NCBI GenBank assembly: GCA_963518955.1
Contig: CAUQKI010000017.1
Location: forward strand, 1 to 37,036
Direction: 5' to 3'
Source of the DNA: JABCPE02 sp963518955
GTDB taxonomy: Bacteria > Bacteroidota > Bacteroidia > Flavobacteriales > Weeksellaceae
Length of the DNA stretch: 37,036 bases
Both the position numbers and the translations under genes were made by a program. Positions 16,439 through 25,408 of the stretch are shown in pieces. The notes below the pieces were generated by a model that saw only the letters and a program-made list of their open reading frames with translations, was not told the DNA's origin and ran no database searches. The number at the start of each line of letters is the position of its first letter. The first letter of the stretch is position 1.

Positions 16439-17637
16439 TGTTTAGACTATTGTTCTTGTTTTCGGGCGTTTTTGCCATTGGGCAGAATATTAAAAGCATT
16501 CAGCTATTTAATCCACAGACCAATGACGAAACGCCTGTCATAAGGTTCGGAGAGCAGCTTGTCCTTCGTTTTGATGACTTGGACAATGGCAGCCAGATTT
16601 ATCGCTATACGATAAAACATCTTGACAGAAACTGGAAAGATGACGGCTTGTTTTTCACGGAATTTGCAACTGGAAAACTGAGCGGATTGATTGATAATTT
16701 TAAATATTCTTTCAACACCCACCAAGCCTACACGCACTACTCTCTGACCTTTCCTAACAAGGACATTCAGCCTAAAATTTCAGGAAATTTTGAACTTATA
16801 GTTTATAAAGATTCGCCGAAAAAACCAGTTTTTACAAAGAGATTTTCGGTGGCAGAAAATGGAGCTGGAATTGGTCTGAATGTAAGCCGATACACCGCAG
16901 CGAAAACTCCAAACCTCAACCAAAGAGTAGAAGTCAAAGTCTCTCTTACCGACCCAGAAACCAGCCGAAATATCAATTCTGTCAGCCTAAATATTATCCA
17001 AAATAATAATTTTAATGATGGGATTTTTAACCTAAAACCTTCCTCTGTCCTCTTCGGAAACCAGCTGATGTTTCAGCAGTTGAGCCTTGTTTTTCAAGGG
17101 AATAACGAGTTTTCTTACTTTGATAATAAAACGATAAACGCCTCCTCCGACATGGTGGCAGGAACGGAAAACATCGATGGTGTGAACTACACCTACCTCT
17201 TCCCTACTTGGACTTCTCCGCTCAGCTACCAGTATCAGCCAGATGTCAATGGCGCTTTCTATTTCCGTAGTAATAACATGGGACAAGAAAGAAATGCCGA
17301 CTACGAGGGCGACTACTCTTGGGTGGTGTTTTCTTTGGACAGCCATCCTTTGGAAGGAAAAAATATCTATGTTTTAGGGCAGTTTAATGATTATCAGGCT
17401 AATGAAGAAAGCCAAATGCACTACGACCCGAAAAGCCAAAAATATTTCGCTAAAATATTCCTAAAACAGGGATTTTACAACTATATCCTTGCGACAAAAG
17501 ACCAAAATGGAAAACTAAATTTTGGTGAAATCAATGGAAATTTCTGGCAGACACAAAACCAATATCAGGCTTTTCTGTATTACACTCCTTTTGGAAAAAA
17601 TTACGATGGGCTTATTGGTTATGGAGAAATCAGATAG
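16438..17637 (+). CDS. Type IX secretion system plug protein (DUF5103)
   Basis: The 399-aa protein begins with a hydrophobic signal peptide (MFRLLFLFSGVFAIGQN). It continues with the DUF5103 pattern IKSIQLFNPQTNDETPVIRF, the beta-sandwich segments LVLRFDDLDNGSQIYRYTIK and FELIVYKDSPKKP, and a second beta-domain near the C-terminus (GKNIYVLGQFNDYQ, similar to an E-set/CBM48 fold). In T9SS the plug closes the periplasmic side of the outer-membrane translocon SprA when no cargo is present. It overlaps the preceding gene by one base. It ends 6 bases from the convergent phosphoglycerol transferase gene. Confidence 0.87.
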   Translation: MFRLLFLFSGVFAIGQNIKSIQLFNPQTNDETPVIRFGEQLVLRFDDLDNGSQIYRYTIKHLDRNWKDDGLFFTEFATGKLSGLIDNFKYSFNTHQAYTHYSLTFPNKDIQPKISGNFELIVYKDSPKKPVFTKRFSVAENGAGIGLNVSRYTAAKTPNLNQRVEVKVSLTDPETSRNINSVSLNIIQNNNFNDGIFNLKPSSVLFGNQLMFQQLSLVFQGNNEFSYFDNKTINASSDMVAGTENIDGVNYTYLFPTWTSPLSYQYQPDVNGAFYFRSNNMGQERNADYEGDYSWVVFSLDSHPLEGKNIYVLGQFNDYQANEESQMHYDPKSQKYFAKIFLKQGFYNYILATKDQNGKLNFGEINGNFWQTQNQYQAFLYYTPFGKNYDGLIGYGEIR

Positions 17638-17643
17638 AGCAGT

Positions 17644-19308
17644 CTATTCCCAAAATTGGAAATAATATTTTTTCCAGCTTTTCAGGACATCATCCGTTTT
17701 GTTCTGTGTTTTTTCTTTCAGATTTTTTTCATTGCTGAATAAAGAAACTCCCAGCCCAAAACGCTCCAGCGGATAACCCATAGCATTCAAAACCGTAACT
17801 CCCTCGTCCAGAGATGAGGTATTTCTCTCCGAAATTCTTGGCGAAATTTTATTAGGAAAATGTATCATAAATAGATTTCGGCGGAGGTCAGGATGGCGTT
17901 CCAGCGTTTCGGAAACCATATTTCTCATCGTAAGATGGTCCGAAGAAACCACTATCATCGTGTTTTTTTCTGTATCCAGTTTTTTAATTTCATTGATAAA
18001 TTCCGAAATCAAATAATCACTCACATGAAGGGCATTCAGGGTAACATTCTGCCCATTTTTATATTTTTTCTTCTTAAAATCCGGCGGAACAAAACCTCTC
18101 GGACTATGAGTGTTTATCGTAGAAATCATAATGCTAAACGGCTGATTTTCAGATTTTAATTCCTTATATTTTTCCTTAGCAAATTCAAGGGTTTTGTCAT
18201 CATTCAGCCCCCAGCGAGAGAGATTTCTCGGCGTTTTATACTTTTCATCAATATTTTCAAGTGAAAACATCTGAAAACCATGACTTTCCAAAAATTTATC
18301 ATTCCCTGCAAAGGCTTTAGGCGAGCCTTGTATGAAAATATTTTTGTAGCCGTCCTCGGCAAGTATATTCCCTACGCCCTTTATTTTGGGGAGAAAACTC
18401 GGAAGCTGGTCTAGGTCGTTATTCTCCCGCCCCACCGCATACAGAGGCACTCCGCACTGAGAACTCGCTATTCCTGCAATAGTCCAGCCTGTTCCCCAGA
18501 CCTGATGAACATTAGAAAAGGAAAGTGATTCTTTCTCCAGTTGAGCCAAATTAGGCGCAAGGTCAGGGAAAATTTCTTGATTGAGGTATATTCGCTCAAA
18601 AGCCTCTGCATAAATCCAAACCAAATTATACTTAGTTTCGTTTTTTACAGGCTGTTTGGGAGGCTGGTAATTGTCTTTAAATAAAAATTTTGGGTCTTCA
18701 TCTACCACTTTATAAGTTTGGTAAATATCATAGTTTAAGGGATTAAATACCAATAAAACCAGCATCAAAAACACTGGAATTTTAGCTTTGATGTTTTTTT
18801 CTTTTGTCTCTTTTTTGATGATTTTTTTAAAGTAAAAAAACGCTGAAAAAACGAATAAAGCCACCAATAAAGTGATGTCTATGATAAGTTTATAAAAATC
18901 CCCTATTCCCGCTCCTTTAATGCCTGTTTTCAGGTGAAATGGAATACTTTCGTTAAAGCCAGTTCCTGTCAGATTAAACGAGAGATAATATAATATGCCC
19001 TGAACTCCTGCAATGAGCCAAAAATAAAAAGCAGGTTTTCCTCTATTTATCAGCAGAAGAAAACACATCAAAGAAAATAGTATATAACTGATATTGAGCT
19101 TAGTATGAGTGATAATCCTCAGCGTAGTCTCATTCTCTATAATGGACAAAATCTGCAAATACAAAAAATATGCATAAAAACCAAATAAAACACTGTAAAT
19201 CAGTTTTTTATACCTAATTTCCTTTTGAAAAACTGCCACCGAAATGGTGAACATTATCAAAAGAAAATGCAGGGAATAAATCAGAAAAGTAGGCGTATCC
19301 TGTCCCAA
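17644..19308 (-). CDS. LTA-synthase/MdoB-like sulfatase-fold phosphoglycerol transferase
   Basis: Residues 1-190 contain about five hydrophobic helices. The rest is a periplasmic alkaline-phosphatase-superfamily domain. The catalytic features of the LTA synthase/OpgB group are present: metal-binding Glu in WIYAEAFERI (about 235), nucleophile Thr276 in GTGWTIAGI, a substrate His in STINTHSPRG, and the metal ligands in VVSSDHL. The product may transfer phosphoglycerol or phosphoethanolamine to a surface glycan or lipid; the substrate is unknown in Gram-negatives of this group. The start is a TTG at 19306-19308. No in-frame ATG lies between it and the upstream stop, and a later Met would cut the first membrane helix. 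It lies one base after the methyltransferase gene. Confidence 0.82.
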   Translation of the reverse strand: MGQDTPTFLIYSLHFLLIMFTISVAVFQKEIRYKKLIYSVLFGFYAYFLYLQILSIIENETTLRIITHTKLNISYILFSLMCFLLLINRGKPAFYFWLIAGVQGILYYLSFNLTGTGFNESIPFHLKTGIKGAGIGDFYKLIIDITLLVALFVFSAFFYFKKIIKKETKEKNIKAKIPVFLMLVLLVFNPLNYDIYQTYKVVDEDPKFLFKDNYQPPKQPVKNETKYNLVWIYAEAFERIYLNQEIFPDLAPNLAQLEKESLSFSNVHQVWGTGWTIAGIASSQCGVPLYAVGRENNDLDQLPSFLPKIKGVGNILAEDGYKNIFIQGSPKAFAGNDKFLESHGFQMFSLENIDEKYKTPRNLSRWGLNDDKTLEFAKEKYKELKSENQPFSIMISTINTHSPRGFVPPDFKKKKYKNGQNVTLNALHVSDYLISEFINEIKKLDTEKNTMIVVSSDHLTMRNMVSETLERHPDLRRNLFMIHFPNKISPRISERNTSSLDEGVTVLNAMGYPLERFGLGVSLFSNEKNLKEKTQNKTDDVLKSWKKYYFQFWE

Positions 19309-19309
19309 T

Positions 19310-19840
19310 TTATTTCAAGTGTTTAAAAAATTCCCACATCACAATTCCACCACAAACACTCACATTTAAAGAGTGTTTAGTCCCCAGCTGAGGTATCTCC
19401 AAGAAGTCATCACAGAGCGGAAGAACCTCATCACTGATACCCTCCACTTCGTTACCAAGAACCAATGCATATTTTTGGCTCTTCGCAAAGTCAAATTCTG
19501 TAATCATTTGGCTTCCAGTAGTTTGCTCCACTCCTACTACTCTATACCCTTCTGATTTTAAGCTTTGTAGAGCCTCCGTAACAGACTCAAAATAAGCCCA
19601 ATCCACACTTTCCGTAGCTCCTAGCGCAGCCTTATGGATTTCTCTATGCGGCGGCTGTGGAGTGATTCCACAGAGTAAGATTTTTTCTACCAAAAAAGCG
19701 TCTGCTGTACGAAATACCGCCCCTACATTATGCATACTGCGCACATTATCAAGGACTATAACTAGAGGAGTTTTAGAACTTTGTTTAAATGTTTCTACAT
19801 CTATTCTCCCCAGCTCTTCTAATTTAAGTTTCTGAACCAA
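19310..19840 (-). CDS. SpoU/TrmH-family RNA 2'-O-ribose methyltransferase
   Basis: The 176-aa protein is a compact SPOUT methyltransferase. Motif 1 is DNVRSMHNVGAVFRTADA (31-48), motif 2 LVLGNEVEGISDEVL, and motif 3 IPQLGTKHSLNVSVCGGIV with the knot that binds S-adenosylmethionine. It methylates a ribose in tRNA or rRNA; the target cannot be told from sequence. It lacks the N-terminal substrate-binding domain of RlmB-type enzymes. The start is a TTG (19838-19840); only non-standard codons lie between it and the upstream stop. It is 12 bases from the bestrophin gene and 1 base from the phosphoglycerol transferase gene, so the three probably form an operon. Confidence 0.88.
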   Translation of the reverse strand: MVQKLKLEELGRIDVETFKQSSKTPLVIVLDNVRSMHNVGAVFRTADAFLVEKILLCGITPQPPHREIHKAALGATESVDWAYFESVTEALQSLKSEGYRVVGVEQTTGSQMITEFDFAKSQKYALVLGNEVEGISDEVLPLCDDFLEIPQLGTKHSLNVSVCGGIVMWEFFKHLK

Positions 19841-19852
19841 AATAATTATTTT

Positions 19853-20734
19853 TTAGGATTCACTGAAAATACGAATTACATTCTTCTCTATATTCTGAGC
19901 TATCAGCTCCATAGGAAGGTCATTTTCATCATTATTAAACGGTTCCTCTATCTCCTCTGCCAGCACCTCCATACTCATCAGCACATAGAATACGAAAACA
20001 GTAAGAAATACCATAAGATACCCTATACTCATAGAATAGGCGATAGGAAGAGTAATCACATAAATAACGATAAATTTCTTTGTAAAAGATGAATAAGAAT
20101 AAGGAATCGGCGTGTTTTTGATTCTTTCGCAGCCGCCACAGACTTCCAAAAATCCTCTGGCGTGATAGTCCAGCATCAGCATCTGCTCTCCCGATATTTT
20201 ACCTTCTTTATACAATTTCTGAATTCTCTCCTGTATCCTCCAAATCAGCGCATTAGGCGGATGTGGAAGCTGCTCTACTTCCGTATGATGCTGGTCTTGT
20301 GCCAGTTCCATTTTAGTGGATTTTTTGGACAAGTGCCTACTGAGCAAGTGAGGAAAAAAACAAAGATATTTCTGAAAAAAGTCTCTATTTTCGGTGTCTT
20401 CCGTGTCCAGCATAGTGTGGAGTTTAACTGCAAGATTTCGAGAGTCATTTACCATTCTACCCAAGAGTTTTCGCCCTTCCCACCAGCGGTCATAAGCGGT
20501 ATTAGTCCTGAAAACCAAAAGCATCGACAAGACAAAACCCAGCAGTGTGTGGATGAGGGAAATATTTTTAATCGAAGAATCCTTATCTATTTTAAAATAT
20601 TCTATCTCCAAAAAAGCCACTATTGCTGCATATACAGCCATGGCAATCATCCCTGACCTCAAGGTTTTTAATGAGTCTGACTTATGCATACTCAGCAGTA
20701 TGGATATCCAGTGCTTATTATCATATACCCGCAT
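19853..20734 (-). CDS. Bestrophin-like anion/cation channel family protein
   Basis: The 293-aa protein matches the bestrophin (UPF0187) pattern. It has an N-terminal amphipathic start, helices at about 28-45 and 60-75, then the hallmark VFRTNTAYDRWWEGRKLLG (74-92). A long helical cytoplasmic part follows, with two further membrane helices near residues 220-255 (FIVIYVITLPIAYSMSIGYL). Prokaryotic bestrophins form pentameric ion channels in the inner membrane. ATG at 20734 is the natural start. It is the first gene of a minus-strand group of three and is divergent from mutS. Confidence 0.88.
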   Translation of the reverse strand: MRVYDNKHWISILLSMHKSDSLKTLRSGMIAMAVYAAIVAFLEIEYFKIDKDSSIKNISLIHTLLGFVLSMLLVFRTNTAYDRWWEGRKLLGRMVNDSRNLAVKLHTMLDTEDTENRDFFQKYLCFFPHLLSRHLSKKSTKMELAQDQHHTEVEQLPHPPNALIWRIQERIQKLYKEGKISGEQMLMLDYHARGFLEVCGGCERIKNTPIPYSYSSFTKKFIVIYVITLPIAYSMSIGYLMVFLTVFVFYVLMSMEVLAEEIEEPFNNDENDLPMELIAQNIEKNVIRIFSES

Positions 20735-20771
20735 ATAATATCTTTTTTAGCCCTAAAAGTTTAAATTTGCA

Positions 20772-20822
20772 CAAAAATAATACTTTTTTAACAAAATTTT
20801 ATTGAAATCTTCTTTAATTTTG
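20772..20822. promoter_or_regulatory. Divergent promoter region between bestrophin gene and mutS
   Basis: TAATTTTG (20815-20822, plus strand) matches the -7 consensus 24 bases before the mutS ATG. On the minus strand TATTTTTG (20779-20772) matches for the bestrophin gene. Neither has a TTTG -33 box at ideal spacing, so the boxes are suggestive only. Confidence 0.45.
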
Positions 20823-20846
20823 TTCCCTTAAACCTAATTTCACTTT

Positions 20847-23435
20847 ATGGCAAAAACGACACAAAAAGAAACTCCACTGATGGCTCAGTACAACAGCATC
20901 AAAGCTAAATATCCAGATGCTGTCCTGCTCTTTCGTGTGGGGGATTTTTACGAAACCTTTGGGCAGGATGCTGTGCGAACTTCCCAGATTTTGGGCATCG
21001 TTCTCACAAAGAGGAATAACGGCGGTTCCCATACCGAGCTGGCAGGTTTTCCTCACCACTCTCTCAATTCCTACCTTCCCAAACTGGTTCGTGCTGGACT
21101 GCGTGTCGCAATCTGTGACCAGCTGGAAGACCCAAAGATGACCAAAGGCATCGTAAAGAGAGGTGTTACAGAGCTGGTTACGCCAGGAGTTACCTTTAAT
21201 GAGCAGATTCTCACTACCAAAGAGAATAACTTTTTGCTGTCTATCCATCGTGAAAAAGAAAAATACGGCATGGCTCTAGTGGACATTTCCACAGGAGAAT
21301 TCCTTGTTTCGGAAGGAAATTCGGATAAGCTGATGCACATCATCCATACCTTCAGCCCTAGTGAAATTATCTATCAGCGAAAAACCGAACTCCCAAACAG
21401 AATAAAAGACAGAAACTCTTTCGCTCTGGAAGACTGGGCTTATCAGTATCCTTTTGCTTATGAAAAACTTACCAATCATTTCAAAACAAAATCACTGAAA
21501 GGCTACGGCATAGAGGAGTTTCCATTAGCCATCACTGCTGCTGGTGCTATTTTTGCCTATTTAGTAGAGGACACCCATCATACTCTCATTCAGCACATTA
21601 CCAAAATACAAAACATTCCGCAGGATGATTATTTAATGATGGACGGCTTTACGCTTAGAAATTTGGAAATCATTCATTCCAACCACCATGAGGGCAAAAG
21701 CCTTCTGGACATCATAGACCGCACGACCACGCCTATGGGAGGGCGTCTGCTGAGAAGAAGAATGATTCTTCCGCTGAAATCCGTAAACGAAATTAACCGA
21801 AGACTTTCTCTGATAGAGTTTTTTAACAAAGAAGAAAACTTAAAATACAATATCCACGACCTTCTAAAATCTATTTCTGACCTAGACCGACTGCTCGGGA
21901 AACTTGCTGCAGAGAGAATTTCGCCGAAAGAACTCGGAAACTTCCGAAATAGTTTGATAAGTATTGAAAAAATAAAAGAACTGCTGCTGCCTTATCCAGA
22001 TGCTTTGGCTTGGATTACTCCTCTGCATAGCCATAAGGAGCTCATTGATTATCTCCAAAGCCATCTAAATGAGGAGCTTCCTGTAAGTATAAACAAAGGA
22101 AATGTAATCAAAGAAGGCGTTTCCGAAGAGCTGGACAAACTGAGAAACCTCCTCTACAGCGGAAAATCTTATTTGGATGAAATGTGCCAGCGCGAGAGCG
22201 AAAGAACAGGAATTTCAAGTTTAAAAATAGATTTCAATAATGTTTTCGGATATTACATAGAAGTCCGAAACGCGCATAAAGACAAAGTTCCTGAAAACTG
22301 GATAAGAAAACAGACTCTAGTCAATGCAGAGCGGTACATCACAGAGGAACTGAAAGAATACGAATCACAAATACTAGGAGCTGAGGAAAAAATCGCCCAG
22401 CTGGAACATTTGCTCTACAAAAAAATAGAAGAGCAGGTTCTCGTGCATATTGACACTATTCAAAACAACTCTAAAATCATTGCAGAAATAGACTGCACAG
22501 TAGGACTTTCGGAACTTGCGATAGCAGAAAACTATACCAAACCGATTATCAATGAAGATTTTACAATAAACATCAAAGAAGGAAGACACCCTGTGATAGA
22601 AAAATCCCTGCCTCTAGGTGAAAAATACATTCCAAATGATATTTTCCTTGACCGATACACCCAGCAGATTATGATGGTCACAGGTCCCAATATGTCTGGT
22701 AAATCAGCCGTTCTGAGACAAACAGCCATCATCTGTCTTTTGGCGCAGATTGGTAGTTTTATCCCTGCAAAACACGCCGAAATAGGAGTTCTAGACAGGA
22801 TATTTACCCGTGTGGGAGCATCGGACAACATTTCGGCTGGAGAATCTACCTTCATGGTGGAAATGAACGAATCTGCCAACATTCTGAACAACATCACAGA
22901 GCGAAGCCTCATTCTGTTAGATGAAATCGGGCGAGGAACTTCCACTTATGACGGGATTTCCATCGCTTGGGCTATTGCAGAATACCTCCACCAGCACCCT
23001 ACACAGCCAAAAACGCTGTTTGCGACCCACTATCACGAGCTCAATGAGATGCAGAATAATTTCAGCCGAATTAAAAACTATCACATCACTATACAGGAGA
23101 ACAAAAATAATGTGATTTTCCTAAGAAAACTAGTCGCAGGAGGCAGCGAACACAGCTTTGGTATCTATGTAGCCAAACTGGCTGGAATGCCTACAAAGGT
23201 AGTCAATAGGGCTAAAGAAATTCTAAAAACCTTAGAAGACAGCCGAAGCCAAAACCAGAACACAGAGAACATAAAACGAGTGACCGAGGAAAATCTTCAG
23301 CTTTCTTTCTTTCAGCTGGATGACCCTGCTTTAGAGAGCATAAGAGAAGAACTTACCCAAATAGACATCAATACTCTGACACCGATAGAAGCCCTGATGA
23401 AACTCAATAAAATCAAAAGTATGATTGGGAAATAA
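20847..23435 (+). CDS. mutS: DNA mismatch repair ATPase MutS
   Basis: MutS recognises mismatches and starts methyl-independent mismatch repair in this group. The 862-aa protein has the mismatch-contact Phe-x-Glu motif in GDFYETFG (F34, E36). The connector and lever domains follow, then Walker A GPNMSGKSA (about 613-621), Walker B SLILLDEIGRGTSTYDG and the family's ATHYHELNEM. The C-terminal tail with a helix-turn-helix (LTPIEALMKLNKIKSMIGK) is intact, so it is full length and MutS1-like rather than MutS2. It starts 24 bases after a -7 promoter box. The stop codon lies inside a terminator hairpin. Confidence 0.97.
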   Translation: MAKTTQKETPLMAQYNSIKAKYPDAVLLFRVGDFYETFGQDAVRTSQILGIVLTKRNNGGSHTELAGFPHHSLNSYLPKLVRAGLRVAICDQLEDPKMTKGIVKRGVTELVTPGVTFNEQILTTKENNFLLSIHREKEKYGMALVDISTGEFLVSEGNSDKLMHIIHTFSPSEIIYQRKTELPNRIKDRNSFALEDWAYQYPFAYEKLTNHFKTKSLKGYGIEEFPLAITAAGAIFAYLVEDTHHTLIQHITKIQNIPQDDYLMMDGFTLRNLEIIHSNHHEGKSLLDIIDRTTTPMGGRLLRRRMILPLKSVNEINRRLSLIEFFNKEENLKYNIHDLLKSISDLDRLLGKLAAERISPKELGNFRNSLISIEKIKELLLPYPDALAWITPLHSHKELIDYLQSHLNEELPVSINKGNVIKEGVSEELDKLRNLLYSGKSYLDEMCQRESERTGISSLKIDFNNVFGYYIEVRNAHKDKVPENWIRKQTLVNAERYITEELKEYESQILGAEEKIAQLEHLLYKKIEEQVLVHIDTIQNNSKIIAEIDCTVGLSELAIAENYTKPIINEDFTINIKEGRHPVIEKSLPLGEKYIPNDIFLDRYTQQIMMVTGPNMSGKSAVLRQTAIICLLAQIGSFIPAKHAEIGVLDRIFTRVGASDNISAGESTFMVEMNESANILNNITERSLILLDEIGRGTSTYDGISIAWAIAEYLHQHPTQPKTLFATHYHELNEMQNNFSRIKNYHITIQENKNNVIFLRKLVAGGSEHSFGIYVAKLAGMPTKVVNRAKEILKTLEDSRSQNQNTENIKRVTEENLQLSFFQLDDPALESIREELTQIDINTLTPIEALMKLNKIKSMIGK

Positions 23436-23458
23436 AAATCCCAATTTTATTTTTTTTA
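23424..23458 (+). terminator. Terminator overlapping the mutS stop codon
   Basis: ATTGGGA (23424-23430) and TCCCAAT (23439-23445) flank an 8-base A-rich loop and are followed by TTTATTTTTTTT. The 5' arm encodes the last mutS codons and the TAA (23433-23435) is in the loop. Transcription of the next gene therefore probably needs its own promoter or readthrough. Confidence 0.7.
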
Positions 23459-23500
23459 GTATTTTTACGGAAGATTTTTAAATAAAAACAAAATATAACT

Positions 23501-25402
23501 ATGAGCGACCACTTACAGCATGAATGCGGCATTGCGATGCTTCGTCTGTTAAAACCTTTAGAATACTATAAAGAAAAATACGGAACTCCTTTTTATGGTA
23601 TCAATAAAATGTATCTAATGCTGGAAAAACAGCATAACCGCGGACAGGATGGCGCAGGACTGGCAAGCGTAAAATTTGATATGCAGCCTGGCGAAAGATA
23701 CATCAGCCGTATCCGTTCTAATGCCAGCCAGCCGATACAGGATATTTTCAATCAAATCAATACCAGAATCAGCGAAATTCTAAAAGAAAATCCAGAAATA
23801 AAAGATGACACAGAAGCCCAGAAACACCTGCTTCCATATATTGGGAATGTATTTTTAGGGCATGTCCGCTATGGAACTTTTGGGAAAAACAGCATAGAAA
23901 ATGTTCATCCTTTTCTTCGACAAAACAATTGGATTTACCGCAACCTCATCGTAGCTGGGAATTTTAACATGACCAATTCCAAAGAGCTTTTCCAAAAATT
24001 GGTAGAACTCGGCCAGCACCCGAAAGAGCAGACCGATACGGTGACCATCATGGAGAGAATAGGGCATTTCCTAGACACCGAAGTTGAAAACCTATACCAA
24101 AAACTAAAAGCTGAAGGCTACTCCAAAAAAGATGCTGCGGCAGAAATCCCAAACCAACTGGATGTAGCTAAAATCCTCAAAAAATCTGCATACATATGGG
24201 ACGGCGGCTATGCTATGTCTGGAATCATAGGACATGGCGATGCCTTTGTAATCAGAGACCCTGCGGGTATCCGTCCAGCATACTACTATAAAGATGATGA
24301 AATCGTAGTTGTAGCCTCCGAAAGGCCAGTTATCCAGACTGCATTTAATCTTGATTTTGAGCAAATTACAGAGCTAAACCCAGGTTCTGCTATCATCATC
24401 AAGAAAAACGGAAATGTTTCCATAGAAGAAATCCTCCCTGCCCTGCCCTACAAGGCTTGTTCTTTTGAGAGAATTTATTTCTCACGAGGCAGCGACAAGG
24501 AAATTTATCAAGAAAGAAAAAAACTAGGAGCATTACTCTTCCCAAAAATTCTAAATTCCGTGGATGAAGACCTGAAAAATACAGTTTTTGCCTACATTCC
24601 GAACACCGCAGAAACCTCTTTTTATGGACTGATAGAAGAGGCTGATGCCCATCTGAATGAATACAAGAAAAAACAAATCCTAAAATTAGGAAACAATATT
24701 TCAGAGGAGAAATTGGAGGAAATCTTGTCCCTTCACCCTACAACTGAAAAAGTAGCCATCAAGGATGCTAAACTCCGTACTTTCATCACGGAAGACAGCA
24801 GCCGAAATGATTTGGTAGCCCATGTTTATGACATCACATACGGCTCTGTCCGAAAAAATATTGACAATCTGGTCATTATAGATGATAGCATCGTAAGAGG
24901 AACCACACTGAGAAACAGTATTTTACGAATTCTAAATCGTTTGAATCCAAAAAAAATAATCGTTCTATCCTCTGCTCCACAAATCCGTTATCCTGACTGC
25001 TATGGTATAGACATGGCTCGTTTAGAGGATTTGGTAGCTTTCGAGGCGGCTTTAGAACTGCACAAAGAAAGAGGTTCTGACCATATCATAAAGGAAGTTT
25101 ATGAAAAATGTAAATCTCAAGTGGATTTAGAAGATTCCCAAGTCATTAACTATGTCAAAGAAATCTATGCGCCATTTTCTGAGGAAGAAATTTCAGCGAA
25201 AATAACTGAACTTTTAGTTCCTGAGGAAATGAACTGCCCTGTGGAAATCATCTTCCAAAGCGTAGAAAACCTGCACAAAGCCTGCCCGAAAAACCTCGGC
25301 GACTGGTATTTCACTGGTGACTACCCTACTGCTGGCGGAAACAGAGTGGTGAATAGAGCCTACATCAATTTCTTTGAAGGAAATAAAGAAAGAGCATACT
25401 AA
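23501..25402 (+). CDS. Amidophosphoribosyltransferase-like protein (long PurF form)
   Basis: PurF makes 5-phosphoribosylamine from PRPP and glutamine, the first step of purine synthesis. This 633-aa protein has an N-terminal class II glutamine amidotransferase domain with Cys9 in HECGIAML as likely nucleophile after removal of a short propeptide. It also has KQHNRGQDGAGLASV, LGHVRYGTFG, and the phosphoribosyltransferase fingerprint LVIIDDSIVRGTTLRN (about 464-479). It is clearly longer than usual PurF (about 470-510 aa), with extra sequence around 370-440 and a C-terminal tail. Such long forms occur in Bacteroidota beside the canonical enzyme, so this may be a paralogue with a separate role. 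recG follows after 6 bases. Confidence 0.87.
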   Translation: MSDHLQHECGIAMLRLLKPLEYYKEKYGTPFYGINKMYLMLEKQHNRGQDGAGLASVKFDMQPGERYISRIRSNASQPIQDIFNQINTRISEILKENPEIKDDTEAQKHLLPYIGNVFLGHVRYGTFGKNSIENVHPFLRQNNWIYRNLIVAGNFNMTNSKELFQKLVELGQHPKEQTDTVTIMERIGHFLDTEVENLYQKLKAEGYSKKDAAAEIPNQLDVAKILKKSAYIWDGGYAMSGIIGHGDAFVIRDPAGIRPAYYYKDDEIVVVASERPVIQTAFNLDFEQITELNPGSAIIIKKNGNVSIEEILPALPYKACSFERIYFSRGSDKEIYQERKKLGALLFPKILNSVDEDLKNTVFAYIPNTAETSFYGLIEEADAHLNEYKKKQILKLGNNISEEKLEEILSLHPTTEKVAIKDAKLRTFITEDSSRNDLVAHVYDITYGSVRKNIDNLVIIDDSIVRGTTLRNSILRILNRLNPKKIIVLSSAPQIRYPDCYGIDMARLEDLVAFEAALELHKERGSDHIIKEVYEKCKSQVDLEDSQVINYVKEIYAPFSEEEISAKITELLVPEEMNCPVEIIFQSVENLHKACPKNLGDWYFTGDYPTAGGNRVVNRAYINFFEGNKERAY

Positions 25403-25408
25403 CGCATT

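Noticed and set aside
22532..22945. Minus-strand ORF of 137 codons within mutS
   Set aside because: It is antisense to the mutS ATPase domain; the open frame follows from mutS codon bias.
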